Source of the DNA: Rhodospirillaceae bacterium
Lineage (GTDB): Bacteria; Pseudomonadota; Alphaproteobacteria; UBA8366
DNA length: 64,000 nucleotides
Assembly: GCA_002724395.1 (NCBI GenBank)
Contig: PBOR01000013.1
Span: 73,684-137,683 of the forward strand
Reading direction: 5' to 3'
Positions 11,623-21,374 of the stretch are shown piece after piece (the stretch's first letter is position 1; every line of letters begins with the position of its first letter). Below the pieces are notes generated by a model. It did no database searches. It was not told the origin of the DNA and worked only from the letters and a program-made list of their open reading frames with translations. The translations under genes were made by a program, and so were the position numbers.

Positions 11623-12393
11623 ATGTCAGAAGATATCAAAGAAGATAGAATGGAAAGTGCAGATCGGACTCATTTTGGGTTTCATGAGATCGCGCGTAAT
11701 GAGAAGGTTGGCCTTGTGCGGTCAGTTTTTGATTCGGTAGCGCCGCGCTACGACTTGATGAATGATCTGATGTCTGGTGGTGTCCATCGAATTTGGAAGG
11801 CGGCTCTGATTGATTGGCTTCGTCCTACGGCGCATATGGAATTATTGGATGTGGCCGGCGGCACCGGTGACGTAGCGCTTGGGTTTCGCAAAGCCGGTGG
11901 CGGCAAAGCCACTATTTGCGACATTAATGAACAGATGGTGAGCCACGGCAGGGATCGTGCAATGGACCACGGGGTCTTTCACGGGATTAATTGGTGTGTT
12001 GGCGATGCTGAGAATCTACCCATGCCGGATTGCTCCGTGGATGCCTATACAATTGCCTTTGGGTTGAGGAATGTTACCGAGCCTCAAAAGGCCTTAATGG
12101 AAGCGTACCGCGTTCTAAAACCAGGCGGGCGGTTTTTATGCCTGGAATTTAGTCACGTCGTAATACCCTGGCTCGCTGAGGTGTATGATCGTTATTCCTT
12201 TAGCGTATTGCCCCAATTAGGTCATTGGGTCGGCAAGGACCGCGGGGCATATCAGTATCTAGCCGAAAGCATTCGCAAGTTTCCGCAGCAGGCCGAATTA
12301 GCCTCTATGATGCAAAATAGCGGCCTGGAGTTGGTGTCGTGGCGCAATCTAACCTGCGGCGTCGTAGCCATCCATTCTGGTTGGCGATTGTAA
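11623..12393 (+). CDS. ubiE: Ubiquinone/menaquinone C-methyltransferase UbiE
   Basis: A 256-residue SAM-dependent methyltransferase that C-methylates the demethylated quinol ring. SAM motif I is LLDVAGGTGDVALGF; further signatures are VFDSVAPRYDLMNDLMSGG, AFGLRNVTEPQKALMEAYRV and RVLKPGGRFLCLEFS. ATG at 11623 is chosen; ATG 11650 and an upstream GTG at 11596 are alternatives, and no strong ribosome binding site settles it. First of a ubiE-ubiB pair, divergent from mutM. Confidence 0.94.
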   Translation: MSEDIKEDRMESADRTHFGFHEIARNEKVGLVRSVFDSVAPRYDLMNDLMSGGVHRIWKAALIDWLRPTAHMELLDVAGGTGDVALGFRKAGGGKATICDINEQMVSHGRDRAMDHGVFHGINWCVGDAENLPMPDCSVDAYTIAFGLRNVTEPQKALMEAYRVLKPGGRFLCLEFSHVVIPWLAEVYDRYSFSVLPQLGHWVGKDRGAYQYLAESIRKFPQQAELASMMQNSGLELVSWRNLTCGVVAIHSGWRL

Positions 12394-12413
12394 GATTGGG
12401 TGTGCTTGATCCA

Positions 12414-13952
12414 ATGCGCCGTTTTTTCTTAAATAGTTACCGCTTGTTCCGCATGATGAAAGTGCTTGGTCGTTATGGTGTTCTTCCCAATATTGAAGGT
12501 CATCACATTGCCGCACGGTTTGCTGTATCATTGTTTCAAAGCAGAAAAGACTTTAAAGATGGCTTTGGAACTCGTCTTGCCGCAGCGTTACAAAAGTTGG
12601 GTCCAAGTTTTGTGAAGTTTGGCCAATCTCTGGCGGTGCGGGCGGATTTGATTGGTAGGCAAACCGCAGACGAATTGGCACAGCTTCAAGATCAATTACC
12701 GCCCTTTGATGGGGATGTCGCAATCTCTATCGTTGAGGTAGAATTAAATAGTAACATCAAAAGTTTATTCAATCGTTTTGACACCAAGCCTATTGCTGCT
12801 GCTTCTATTGCGCAAGTTCATCTTGCTGAAACGGTTGACGGCAATCAGGTGGCGGTAAAAATACTGCGCCCTGACATCGAGAAAGCCTTTGCTAAAGATA
12901 TCGATTTACTCGTTTGGTTGGCGGAGTGCGTTGAGATTTGGCTGCCAAGCTTTGCGCGCTTTAAACTCCGCGCGGTAGTTGGTGAATTTGAAAAGACCGT
13001 AAGTGCGGAACTGGACCTGCGCTTAGAGGCTGCCGCGGCGTCCGCATTGAGTGATTCTATGCGTGATGAAATTGGGTTTAGAGTGCCGGCTGTCGATTGG
13101 AGTCGGACGGCCCATCGAGTTCTAACGATAGAGCGTATTTATGGCATTCGTATTGATGATATAGATAAAATAGATGAGTTTGGTTTGGACCGCCGAGAAA
13201 TTTTGAGAAATTCCTCGGCTGCTTTCTTTCACCAGGTCTTTAGAGACGGGTTTTTCCACGCTGATATGCACCCGGGCAATATGTTCGTGACCGAGGATGG
13301 CGTTCTGATGCCTGTGGACTTTGGGATAATGGGGTACTTAGACCGCGCCACTCGGTACTACCTAGCGGATATGCTTTTGGCATTTTTGCGTAAGGATTAT
13401 AAAAGGGTCGCCGATATTCACTTTGACGCTGGATTAGTGCCTCCAAACCAGTCCCGCAACGGGTTTGCGCTGGCAATTCGTTCCGTAACTGAACCTATAT
13501 TTGAATGTCCATTGGCCGAAATATCCATAGCTCAACTGCTATCACGCTTATTTGAGACTGCTGGAACTTTCCAAATGGAAGTACAGCCACAGCTGTTACT
13601 TTTACAAAAAACGATGTTAGTTGCGGAGGGTGTCGGCCGAAAGCTGGACCCAAATTCTAACATGTGGGTATTGTCACGCCCTTTAATAGAGAAATGGATG
13701 CGGCGATATCGGGGGCCGGAAGCCCGCCTGAAGGAAGGGATTGAGGGTTTCACTTCAATCCTTAGTCGTCTGCCAAGCATAGCTGATCGTCTAGATCTTA
13801 TTTTTTCTCACTTGGCTGCCGAAAGGGATGCAGCGTTGGCCCGGCGGTCTTTTTTGAGCACGGTCCGTGGCGCGCGAGGGTGCGCGCCTCTAGTACTTGG
13901 TGCATTTGTTATCTCTATAGTAGCTATTTTAATCGAGGTTATAGCTAGATAA
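12414..13952 (+). CDS. ubiB: UbiB/ABC1-family atypical kinase for ubiquinone biosynthesis
   Basis: A 512-residue membrane-linked kinase-like ATPase that supports ubiquinone biosynthesis. It shows the KxGQ motif as FVKFGQSLAVR, the Ala-rich loop KPIAAASIAQVHLAE, the catalytic FFHADMHPGNMFV and metal-binding MPVDFGIMGYLDR. A hydrophobic C-terminal segment (APLVLGAFVISIVAILIEVI) is a probable membrane anchor. ATG at 12414, 20 bp after ubiE, gives the usual N-terminus; the frame stays open to GTG 12339 within ubiE. Confidence 0.93.
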   Translation: MRRFFLNSYRLFRMMKVLGRYGVLPNIEGHHIAARFAVSLFQSRKDFKDGFGTRLAAALQKLGPSFVKFGQSLAVRADLIGRQTADELAQLQDQLPPFDGDVAISIVEVELNSNIKSLFNRFDTKPIAAASIAQVHLAETVDGNQVAVKILRPDIEKAFAKDIDLLVWLAECVEIWLPSFARFKLRAVVGEFEKTVSAELDLRLEAAAASALSDSMRDEIGFRVPAVDWSRTAHRVLTIERIYGIRIDDIDKIDEFGLDRREILRNSSAAFFHQVFRDGFFHADMHPGNMFVTEDGVLMPVDFGIMGYLDRATRYYLADMLLAFLRKDYKRVADIHFDAGLVPPNQSRNGFALAIRSVTEPIFECPLAEISIAQLLSRLFETAGTFQMEVQPQLLLLQKTMLVAEGVGRKLDPNSNMWVLSRPLIEKWMRRYRGPEARLKEGIEGFTSILSRLPSIADRLDLIFSHLAAERDAALARRSFLSTVRGARGCAPLVLGAFVISIVAILIEVIAR

Positions 13953-14100
13953 TAAATTTCAGCCAGCCGCTTATGTAAGGTGAATCGATTTGCTAAAATC
14001 TATAGTCAGACCGTTGCGGCTTGGATGGCGAAACGCTTGCCCTCAAGTGCTCGAATCGGTACTGTTCTAACACACTGAAACTGTGTAAATTGTTAAGTCG

Positions 14101-15330
14101 ATGGATTTTGCAAACGAGCTGATGCGAAAACGTGTATTACTTATAATTTCGGGTGGAATAGCCGCATATAAGAGCTTGGAGCTCATCCGCCGCTTGCGGG
14201 AAAGGGGCTTGCTCGTGCGATGCATACTGACCGAAAGCGGTAGTAAATTCGTAACGCCGCTCTCCTTGTCAGTGCTCTCAGAAGATAGAGTTTACAGTGA
14301 CTTGTTTTCGCTGACCGATGAGGCAGAAATGGGGCATATTCAGCTTTCGCGGGACGCAGACTTACTCATAGTTGTGCCAGCCACCGCCAATATTCTTGCA
14401 AAGATGGCCGCTGGTATTTCGGATGACTTAGCAACTACGGCTCTCTTGGCCACCGATAAACCTGTAATGGTAGCCCCCTCGATGAATGTACGCATGTGGG
14501 AACATGCCGCCACTCAAGCAAACCTTCAAACCCTCGTTGCTCGCGGCGTTGTGCCCGTTGGTCCTGTTGAAGGCACCATGGCGTGCGGTGAATTTGGAGC
14601 TGGGCGAATGTCCGACGTACCGGAAATACTTGAAGCGGTCGACGCTTTTTTTATTGAAAAGGCGAATGATTTGCCACTTTTAGGCCGACGGGTTTTGGTG
14701 ACTAGCGGTCCGACCCATGAGGAAATCGATCCAGTACGTTTCATCGCGAACCGGTCGTCGGGCAAACAAGGGCACGCGGTTGCGCAAGCGCTTGCGGCTT
14801 TAGGTGCCGATACGACTCTAATTTCTGGACCGGTCTCCTTGCCCGATCCCGAGGGTCTAAAAACCGTGCATGTGCAAACTGCTCGGGAAATGTTAATGGC
14901 TTGCAAAACTCAATTGCCGGTGGACGTTGCGGTTTGTGCTGCGGCAGTTGCCGATTGGCGGGTCGCGGAAACCTCCGTTCAGAAAATAAAAAAATCTAGT
15001 GATCAACTCCTATCTCTAAATTTAACCGAAAACCCTGATATCCTCGCGACACTAGCTAAGCGAAGCGGTAATAAGCGTCCAGGCTTAGTGGTAGGATTTG
15101 CTGCAGAAACTGAGAATGTGATTGAAAATGCGGTGAAGAAACGAGACGAGAAAGGCTGTGATTGGATATTGGCAAATGATGTCTCGCCTTCTTCCGGTAC
15201 ATTTGGGGGTGACGAAAATTCTCTACATTTGGCGCATGAGGAAGGTGTCGAAAGCTGGGAAAGGATGACCAAAACTGATGCGGCTCAAAAGTTGGCCCGC
15301 CGCGTTTCTGATTTTCTCCAAGTAGCATGA
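14101..15330 (+). CDS. coaBC: Bifunctional phosphopantothenoylcysteine decarboxylase/synthetase
   Basis: A 409-residue fusion catalysing two steps of coenzyme A synthesis. The CoaC flavoprotein half has the [12 protein letters not shown] start, the [10 protein letters not shown] motif (PAMN in most homologues) and the substrate flap [14 protein letters not shown]. The CoaB half begins at [18 protein letters not shown] and has [16 protein letters not shown]. An internal ATG seven codons in is an alternative start. Its stop overlaps the dut start (ATGA). Confidence 0.95.
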   Translation: MDFANELMRKRVLLIISGGIAAYKSLELIRRLRERGLLVRCILTESGSKFVTPLSLSVLSEDRVYSDLFSLTDEAEMGHIQLSRDADLLIVVPATANILAKMAAGISDDLATTALLATDKPVMVAPSMNVRMWEHAATQANLQTLVARGVVPVGPVEGTMACGEFGAGRMSDVPEILEAVDAFFIEKANDLPLLGRRVLVTSGPTHEEIDPVRFIANRSSGKQGHAVAQALAALGADTTLISGPVSLPDPEGLKTVHVQTAREMLMACKTQLPVDVAVCAAAVADWRVAETSVQKIKKSSDQLLSLNLTENPDILATLAKRSGNKRPGLVVGFAAETENVIENAVKKRDEKGCDWILANDVSPSSGTFGGDENSLHLAHEEGVESWERMTKTDAAQKLARRVSDFLQVA

Positions 15331-15785
15331 ACAAAATATCGGTTCCTGTAATAAAGTTGCTGAATGGTGCGGACTTGCCGTTGCCCGATTATGCGACTGC
15401 GGATAGCGCTGGCCTTGATTTAATGGCGGCAATCGACGCGCCTAAGTCGCTTGCCCCGGGCGAGCGGGCGCTAATTCCAAGCGGCCTCGCCATCGCGTTA
15501 CCAGGTGGCTATGAGGCCCAGGTCCGGCCACGTTCCGGTTTGGCCTATAAGAATGGTATCACAGTGCTGAATTCGCCAGGTACAATCGATGCAGATTACC
15601 GTGGTGAGGTTGGCATTATTCTCATCAATCATGGTGATGAGACCTTCGTTATAGAGCGCGGCATGCGTATCGCCCAATTAGTAATTACCGCAGTTTCGCA
15701 GTTGATTTGGGACGAGGTCGAAACCTTGCCGGAGACTACGCGCGGCGAAGAGGGCTTCGGTTCAACGGGCGTCAAGAGTGGATGA
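15327..15785 (+). CDS. dut: dUTP diphosphatase (dUTPase)
   Basis: A 152-residue trimeric enzyme that hydrolyses dUTP to dUMP, keeping uracil out of DNA and feeding thymidylate synthesis. All five family motifs are visible: [44 protein letters not shown] and the C-terminal Arg/Gly-rich [10 protein letters not shown] that closes the active site. The ATG overlaps the coaBC stop by 4 nt; coaBC-dut is a common pair. Confidence 0.97.
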   Translation: MNKISVPVIKLLNGADLPLPDYATADSAGLDLMAAIDAPKSLAPGERALIPSGLAIALPGGYEAQVRPRSGLAYKNGITVLNSPGTIDADYRGEVGIILINHGDETFVIERGMRIAQLVITAVSQLIWDEVETLPETTRGEEGFGSTGVKSG

Positions 15786-15789
15786 GGCT

Positions 15790-16242
15790 ATGCGGTTGAC
15801 GCGAAAATTGATGTTTGCCATCGAAGCGGTTTTAGACATTGCTTACAACACATCGGACCGGCCTGTGCAAAGTAGTGAAATCGCGGAACGCCAAGGTATT
15901 CCCCGGCGTTATCTCGAGCATGTTTTGCAACATTTAGTGCGTGCAGAAGTTTTGTGTGGGGTCCGGGGTCCACGTGGCGGCTATCGCCTAGCCAGAGAGC
16001 GGCGGCGGATATTTTTAGGCGAAATAGCGCGCGTAATTGGCAAGTTGGACGGAAGTATTAGTCTTTTTGAAAAACCCGCAGGTTCGGCGCTCGGCCAAAG
16101 CGTTTTGGTCCCTATCTGGCAAAACCTTCATGAACGGGCTCTTGTGCGGCTTGATTCAATTAGTATTGAAGACCTCTGCGTGCAAGCGCGCGAAGCGGGC
16201 GTTAAATCTGCGGCAGACATACCCATGGATTTTGCCATTTAA
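15790..16242 (+). CDS. Rrf2-family transcriptional regulator beside cysK
   Basis: A 150-residue winged-helix regulator with the typical N-terminus (MRLTRKLMFAIEAVLDIAYN) and recognition-helix/wing segment RYLEHVLQHLVRAEVLCGVRGPRGGYRLAR. The three closely spaced Cys of IscR that bind an Fe-S cluster are absent; only two isolated Cys are present. It overlaps dut slightly, and its stop overlaps the cysK ATG by 1 nt, so it probably senses cysteine or sulfur status and controls cysK. GTG at 15778 is an alternative start. Confidence 0.85.
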   Translation: MRLTRKLMFAIEAVLDIAYNTSDRPVQSSEIAERQGIPRRYLEHVLQHLVRAEVLCGVRGPRGGYRLARERRRIFLGEIARVIGKLDGSISLFEKPAGSALGQSVLVPIWQNLHERALVRLDSISIEDLCVQAREAGVKSAADIPMDFAI

Positions 16243-17183
16243 TGGCGCGTGGTCGAATTTATAACAGCATTTTGGAAACGATTGGATCGACCCCATTGGT
16301 GCGACTTTCGCGCCTGGCTGAGGATGCGGCGATCGACGCGCAATTGTTGGCGAAACTAGAATTTTTTAATCCGATGGGATCGGTAAAAGACCGAATCGGA
16401 CTCGCGATGATCGAAGCGTTGGAAGCCTCGGGTAAATTAAAGCCCGGCAGCATTATCATTGAGCCGACTTCAGGCAATACAGGTATTGCGTTGGCGTTTG
16501 CGACGGCAGCGAAAGGGTACCGCTTAATTTTAACGATGCCCGAGTCACAGTCGGACGAACGCCGAAAGATGCTGCGCTTGCTAGGTGCTGAATTAGAGCT
16601 CACGTCGGCAAATCGAGGGATGGCGGGGGCCATTGAACGGGCAGAAACTTTGGTTGGGGAAATTCCAAATTCTGTAATGCCGCAGCAATTCCATAATCAG
16701 GCTAACCCTGAGATTCATGCAAAGACCACGGCGGAAGAGATTTGGGCCGATGCAGAAGGTTGTGTCGATGTAATTGTATCGAGTGTCGGCACGGGCGGCA
16801 CCCTCACTGGTTGTGGGCGAACATTAAAACCACGAAATACTTCGCTGCGTTTGGTGGCAGTTGAGCCGGAGGATAGCGCTGTCCTTTCAGGAGGTACGCC
16901 CGGGGCCCATATGATCGAGGGAATTGGGGCTGGATTTGTGCCATCTACCTTGGATAGAACGTTAATAGATGAAGTTTTGACAATTGCGAATGAAACAGCT
17001 TTTAAAACCGCTCGGAGAACTGCTCAATTAGAGGGGTTGCCGATTGGTATTTCGTCTGGTGCCGCTTTGTCGGCGGCCCTTGAAGTGGGTGCTCGCCAAG
17101 AAATGGCCGGAAAACAGATTGTCGTGATTCTGCCATCTTTCGCAGAGCGATATCTCTCAACACCTTTATTTGAAGGGCTTTAA
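16242..17183 (+). CDS. cysK: Cysteine synthase A (O-acetylserine sulfhydrylase)
   Basis: A 313-residue PLP enzyme that makes cysteine from O-acetylserine and sulfide. The PLP lysine is in NPMGSVKDRIG, the substrate loop is EPTSGNTGIAL, and the phosphate-binding loop is SSVGTGGTLTGCGR; the C-terminus has GISSGAAL. Cystathionine beta-synthase is unlikely as no CBS domain is present. It is coupled to the Rrf2 regulator upstream and followed by a MoeB/ThiF protein 8 bp later, giving a sulfur-metabolism cluster. Confidence 0.93.
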   Translation: MARGRIYNSILETIGSTPLVRLSRLAEDAAIDAQLLAKLEFFNPMGSVKDRIGLAMIEALEASGKLKPGSIIIEPTSGNTGIALAFATAAKGYRLILTMPESQSDERRKMLRLLGAELELTSANRGMAGAIERAETLVGEIPNSVMPQQFHNQANPEIHAKTTAEEIWADAEGCVDVIVSSVGTGGTLTGCGRTLKPRNTSLRLVAVEPEDSAVLSGGTPGAHMIEGIGAGFVPSTLDRTLIDEVLTIANETAFKTARRTAQLEGLPIGISSGAALSAALEVGARQEMAGKQIVVILPSFAERYLSTPLFEGL

Positions 17184-17191
17184 GTGCAGTT

Positions 17192-17992
17192 ATGAAATTA
17201 AATTCTGAGCAAAAATCACGTTATGCTCGCCATATTGCATTGGAGGAAGTTGGTAAGGAGGGTCAGGTTGCTCTTCTAAGCGCTCGTGTGCTCGTTGTGG
17301 GAGCGGGAGGGCTGGGGTCGCCGGTTCTACTTTATTTAGCTGCTGCCGGGGTTGGTACCCTTGGCATAGTAGATTTCGATACGGTAGATTTGAGCAATCT
17401 CCAACGTCAAATAGTTCACGGGGAAGAAACTATCGGTGAACCCAAAGTTAAAAGTGCAGCAGAGCGATTAGCGGAGCTTAATCCAGATATTACTATCAAA
17501 ACCCACCGTACGCGGTTCACTCTGGAGAATGCACCAGATTTGGTTGACCAATATGATCTGATTGTAGATGGTTCCGATAATTTCACGACGCGTTATTTGT
17601 TAAACGATGCGTGCTATTTTGCTGAAAAGCCACTGGTGGCTGCGGCGTTGCTTCGGTTTGAGGGGCAATTATCCACCTTTAAACCTTATTTGGATGGCGA
17701 GAATCATCCTTGCTACCGATGTCTTTTTCCGAGCCCACCCGCACCTGGGTCTATTCCCAGGTGCGAGCAAGCGGGGATATTCGGTGCCGTGGCGGGCGTT
17801 ATGGGGACGCTCCAAGCAAGTGAAACCATCAAGGAAATTTTGGGTCTTGGGGAAAGCCTGTCTGGAAAATTGGTTATTTACGATGGGTTGTCGGCTCGTT
17901 TTAACACACTTATGGTAAACCGTGATCCTGATTGTCCGTTGTGTGGTGACTCACCGCAGATTACATCGTTAGTTCGTAAAGCGGAAATCTAA
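17192..17992 (+). CDS. moeB: MoeB/ThiF-family sulfur-carrier adenylyltransferase
   Basis: A 266-residue E1-like enzyme that adenylates the C-terminal Gly of a small sulfur carrier such as MoaD or ThiS. The nucleotide-binding VVGAGGLGSPVLLYLA (35-50) is followed by DFDTVDLSNLQRQ with its ATP-contact Asp and Arg. The structural zinc site is CYRC plus CPLCG. No rhodanese domain is attached. Position after cysK suggests sulfur transfer, but MoeB versus ThiF cannot be separated on sequence alone. Its stop overlaps that of the convergent pabC gene by 4 nt. Confidence 0.85.
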   Translation: MKLNSEQKSRYARHIALEEVGKEGQVALLSARVLVVGAGGLGSPVLLYLAAAGVGTLGIVDFDTVDLSNLQRQIVHGEETIGEPKVKSAAERLAELNPDITIKTHRTRFTLENAPDLVDQYDLIVDGSDNFTTRYLLNDACYFAEKPLVAAALLRFEGQLSTFKPYLDGENHPCYRCLFPSPPAPGSIPRCEQAGIFGAVAGVMGTLQASETIKEILGLGESLSGKLVIYDGLSARFNTLMVNRDPDCPLCGDSPQITSLVRKAEI

Positions 17993-18792
17993 CCAAACAA
18001 TTGTATTATTTGTTTGGTCACCGACCCCACGGTGCCGTTGCCTAGTGGGGCCTCGTCAACGGAAACCAGTGGACGAATGCTAAGGCTATTAGTCAGGAAA
18101 CCTTCGCTCGCTTCGCTGAATATTTGCGGTTTAATAGAGGCTTCAATGCAGTCAAGCTGTGAAAGAATGTTGGCGCGCATTACACCCGGCAAGGCGCCGT
18201 CTTCAATCGGTGGAGTCATGAGTCGGCCGTTTACTACGACAAATAGGTTTGCAATTGTTGCTTCGGCGATAAAGCCTTTACTGTTGAGTAAAATCGCTTC
18301 ATTCGCGTTTTTAGCGTCGGATTCGCGACGCGCGATGATGTTCTCCAAATAACTAATAGTTTTAAGTTGCGACAAAGGCGACATTTCATTTCGCGAAATA
18401 GTCCTTGCGATCCAGGCATTTGCTGGATCTGGCGACTTTGGCATATCAGCAGCCGTAATAATTAGAGTAGGCGGATTGTTTTGTGCAACGGTCAAGCCTC
18501 GCCCGGCCGCGCCTCTCGTCAGGGTGAGCCGCAGCACCCCTTCCTCGAGTTCATTGGCGACTAAGGTGTCTTTCAAGGCCCTATCTAATTCGGCGGTATT
18601 CAATGGAACCGGTATCCCTAAATAGGCGGCACCATAATGCAAGCGATTTGTATGTAGCTCGATTCGTTCGAGTATGCCGTCACGCACTCGCATTGTTTCG
18701 AACAGGCCATCGCCCAGCGTCAGGCCTCGATCATTTGACGAGACCATTGCTTCCTCTTCTTTTATCAAGACTCCATTGAGGTAAGTAATCAC
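17989..18792 (-). CDS. pabC: Aminodeoxychorismate lyase (class IV aminotransferase)
   Basis: A 267-residue fold-type IV PLP enzyme expected to cleave aminodeoxychorismate to p-aminobenzoate and pyruvate. It shows DRGLTLGDGLFETMRV, the PLP lysine in LKTISYLENIIAR, EAILLNSKGFIAEATIANLF, and PGVMRANIL. GTG at 18792 overlaps the pabB TGA (GTGA), which is preferred to the further-upstream TTG. Branched-chain or D-amino-acid aminotransferase are the alternatives, but coupling to pabB argues for PabC. Confidence 0.87.
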   Translation of the reverse strand: MITYLNGVLIKEEEAMVSSNDRGLTLGDGLFETMRVRDGILERIELHTNRLHYGAAYLGIPVPLNTAELDRALKDTLVANELEEGVLRLTLTRGAAGRGLTVAQNNPPTLIITAADMPKSPDPANAWIARTISRNEMSPLSQLKTISYLENIIARRESDAKNANEAILLNSKGFIAEATIANLFVVVNGRLMTPPIEDGALPGVMRANILSQLDCIEASIKPQIFSEASEGFLTNSLSIRPLVSVDEAPLGNGTVGSVTKQIIQLFG

Positions 18793-20168
18793 AATTTGCT
18801 CCGGCCGTCTGGGTCCAGGCAACGTAATAGCGCTGCAGCCTTAGATAGACTTTCCTCATATTCTTCCGCGTTGTCTGAATCTGCGACGATTCCGCTTCCC
18901 GCTTGTGCGATTACTTTATCACGGTCGATAATAAGTGTTCGTATGACAATACTAGTTTCCATCGCACCATCAAAGCCGATCCATCCGATGGAGCCGCAGT
19001 AAGCCCCCCGCCGCACTGGTTCGAGCTCGTGAATAATCTGCATGGCCCGAATTTTGGGGGCGCCGGTTACTGATCCGCCGGGAAAACATGCTCGGAGCAA
19101 CGATAGTGCGGATTCATCAGCTTTAAGTTTGCCGGTTACCGTTGAGACCAGGTGGTGCATGTTGGCAAAACTTTCGAGCTGGCAAAGGGAAGGTACTTCA
19201 ACGGACCCGATCTGGCACACGCGCCCAAGGTCATTTCGTAAGAGATCGACTATCATTAGATTTTCGGCATAGTCTTTTGAGCTTTTCAGTAGTTCTTCGG
19301 CGAAGGCTTTGTCTTCCATTAAGCACAAGCTGCGTTGTCGCGACCCCTTGATTGGCTGAGTGTGGACAATACGGTCGGTGTTGAGGCGTAAAAATTGTTC
19401 AGGCGAAGCGGACAAAACAAACTGACCTTCACCGCAAGCCAGGTAGGCGGCGTAGGGGGCTGGGCTCTCTTTTCTTAGGCGGCGATAAACATCAAAAGGC
19501 TTCAAATCATCCGGTTTGGTGCAGAGAAAGCGTTGAGTAAGGTTTGCCTGGAAAATATCGCCGGCCCGCACGTACTCGATGATTTGGTTGACCTTTGATT
19601 CGTAATTGGCGCGGCTAAGCTCAGGTTCCCATATGGTTGTAGCAGTTGGCGATGGTGGCAGCGCAGTGGGAGCGAGGGAAATTCGGGCTACCATTTTGTG
19701 CGCTTGCTGTTCTGCGGCGGCGCGTCGAAGCTTCTCATCGGTCTCGGGATAGCCGCTAGAAATTACCCAGCTGCGTCTCTCAACTGTGTCGAACGCCGCA
19801 ATAACGTCGTAAAGACCAACCGAGAATTCCGGCAGGCTATCGCCAGTCTGCCGGGGCGCTGGTAGCCGTTCCAAATGTCGGCCGAGACCGTAGCCAAAAA
19901 ACCCAATCATCCCAGTTTGGAAAGGTGGTAAGGACTGGTCTGCCTCTAATTTAAAATCAGCTAACGCTTCTTCAAGTTGGGACCAGCTATTATCTGGGGA
20001 GGTGTGGCACGCAGATATGATGGAGATAGGTTCTGTAGCAATATAGGCAAATCGCCCTCTATTTTCTGGGCTATCTAGAAAAGCGCTATATGGATCTTCG
20101 GCAAATAGTGAAAATGCCAAAAGTGGGTCACAGTAGGGAATTTCTATGGCGACCGGCAAACGTCTCAT
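18789..20168 (-). CDS. pabB: Aminodeoxychorismate synthase component I
   Basis: A 459-residue chorismate-binding enzyme making aminodeoxychorismate for folate. The key lysine of PabB, replaced by Ala in TrpE, is present in QPIKGSRQR (K274). Other core motifs are RAGDIFQANLTQRF, SPEQFLRL, LIVDLLRNDLGR, CFPGGSVTGAPKIRAMQII and YCGSIGWIGFDG. No glutamine amidotransferase domain is attached, so a separate PabA/TrpG is needed. Translationally coupled to pabC. Confidence 0.93.
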   Translation of the reverse strand: MRRLPVAIEIPYCDPLLAFSLFAEDPYSAFLDSPENRGRFAYIATEPISIISACHTSPDNSWSQLEEALADFKLEADQSLPPFQTGMIGFFGYGLGRHLERLPAPRQTGDSLPEFSVGLYDVIAAFDTVERRSWVISSGYPETDEKLRRAAAEQQAHKMVARISLAPTALPPSPTATTIWEPELSRANYESKVNQIIEYVRAGDIFQANLTQRFLCTKPDDLKPFDVYRRLRKESPAPYAAYLACGEGQFVLSASPEQFLRLNTDRIVHTQPIKGSRQRSLCLMEDKAFAEELLKSSKDYAENLMIVDLLRNDLGRVCQIGSVEVPSLCQLESFANMHHLVSTVTGKLKADESALSLLRACFPGGSVTGAPKIRAMQIIHELEPVRRGAYCGSIGWIGFDGAMETSIVIRTLIIDRDKVIAQAGSGIVADSDNAEEYEESLSKAAALLRCLDPDGRSKL

Positions 20169-20228
20169 GGCTGTTATGCGCTGCCCGCGGGGTGGCTAAA
20201 TACTGGGGTCATATAGGCCCAATATGCT

Positions 20229-20251
20229 ATATCAACCAATATTGGTGATAT
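20229..20251. promoter_or_regulatory. Inverted repeat between pabB and the SH3 gene
   Basis: ATATCA, one unpaired A, then the 10-bp palindrome CCAATATTGG, then TGATAT. Every base of the arms pairs apart from the single bulge. It lies in the 110-bp divergent gap, 28 bp before the SH3-protein ATG, and is a candidate operator for one or both genes. No regulator is assignable. Confidence 0.4.
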
Positions 20252-20278
20252 GAGGGTCCTAAGTTTGACGTTTTCGAT

Positions 20279-20779
20279 ATGAGCAAACATTTAAAATTCT
20301 TTGTCTATGCAGCAGCGTTGTTCGCTTTTCTTAATCCAGTTGAGGCGGTCGCACAAAAGACAAAAAAAGGCAAGCTTGTGCAGCGGTATGCTTCTTTGCG
20401 CGCTAATGATGTGAACGTGCGGGCTGGGCCCGGTGTGCGTTATCATGTGAAATGGAAATTTATTCAGCGCCATGCCCCGGTCGAAGTGATCGCCCAATAC
20501 GATACCTGGCGCAAAATTCGTGATTGGGAAGGGGGTGAAGGTTGGGTGCATCGAGCGATGATTGCAACCAAACGCAGCCTCTTATTGAAGGGCAATGGCA
20601 AAACCATGCGACGTAGACCAAGCGATAGCGCGCCGGCCGTCGCGCGATTGGCCAGCAATATGATTGTTTTGGCTAAGAAGTGCGACATGGAATGGTGTTT
20701 GGTTTCTGCTCGCGGCCATGCTGGCTGGATCCGACGAAAAGGGCTTTGGGGCCTCTATCCTAAAGAACAAATTCGCTAG
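20279..20779 (+). CDS. Secreted SH3-domain protein
   Basis: A 166-residue protein with an N-terminal signal peptide (MSKHLKFFVYAAALFAFL, cleavage near AVA-Q). One bacterial SH3-like module is clear: LRANDVNVRAGPGVRYHVKW and WRKIRDWEGGEGWVHRAMI; a second, weaker one follows (DMEWCLVSARGHAGWIRRK). Such domains bind peptidoglycan or envelope proteins in the periplasm. It is divergent from pabB and convergent with the DUF3501 gene 3 bp away. Confidence 0.85.
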   Translation: MSKHLKFFVYAAALFAFLNPVEAVAQKTKKGKLVQRYASLRANDVNVRAGPGVRYHVKWKFIQRHAPVEVIAQYDTWRKIRDWEGGEGWVHRAMIATKRSLLLKGNGKTMRRRPSDSAPAVARLASNMIVLAKKCDMEWCLVSARGHAGWIRRKGLWGLYPKEQIR

Positions 20780-20782
20780 GGC

Positions 20783-21370
20783 TTAGGCAAAGTCTGCTGA
20801 TAGCGCTTGGCGGACCGCATCTTGCAGCACACACATATGAGAATATTCCGGGTGGCGGAAGCCGACCATCACCTGACTATTAGTAGTGCGGAACACTTTG
20901 ATCTGTTCGTCTGAGAACGGAAAGTGGATAAATTGTACCGAAGATGCTTTGCCATCCGTGCTGGTACGGTCTAAATCTTTCTCAGGCACTCCTATTACGG
21001 TTTCACCAAAAAACTCAATGAACATAGTTTCCTCTACGCCCCCCAGCCGGCTGAGAAAATTTCGGCGGCGAATTTCATCATCGATCTCAAACATAACCGT
21101 TGTCACTAATTCCCGCCCTTTCGGAATGAGCGGATTGTAAGCTGCTAGTTCGTCGGCAATCTGCTCTTCACCGCCCTTTTCAATGTAGAGCATTTCCTGA
21201 ATTTGCCACCACATCGTTTCGTAGGATTCGAAATAGGCTGTAGCAACCGGGCCGATCTCGACGCGGCGATTTTTTTTTATGATCGATAATTCTTGGCGTT
21301 TTTGTTTGCGGATGGAGGAGTAGTCGGCAAGTTCCATGAGGTCATCGCGGGTGATTTCGGTACGTGGCAC
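20783..21370 (-). CDS. DUF3501 family protein
   Basis: A 195-residue cytoplasmic protein matching the conserved hypothetical found with rubrerythrin and a two-cluster Fe-S protein in many proteobacteria. The N-terminus MPRTEITRDDLMELADYSSI and internal ETMWWQIQEMLYIEKGGEEQI are typical. No catalytic motif is visible to me. It is the last gene of rubrerythrin-Fe-S protein-DUF3501, only 4 bp after its neighbour, so its role is probably tied to peroxide or iron stress (inference). Confidence 0.8.
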   Translation of the reverse strand: MPRTEITRDDLMELADYSSIRKQKRQELSIIKKNRRVEIGPVATAYFESYETMWWQIQEMLYIEKGGEEQIADELAAYNPLIPKGRELVTTVMFEIDDEIRRRNFLSRLGGVEETMFIEFFGETVIGVPEKDLDRTSTDGKASSVQFIHFPFSDEQIKVFRTTNSQVMVGFRHPEYSHMCVLQDAVRQALSADFA

Positions 21371-21374
21371 AGCT

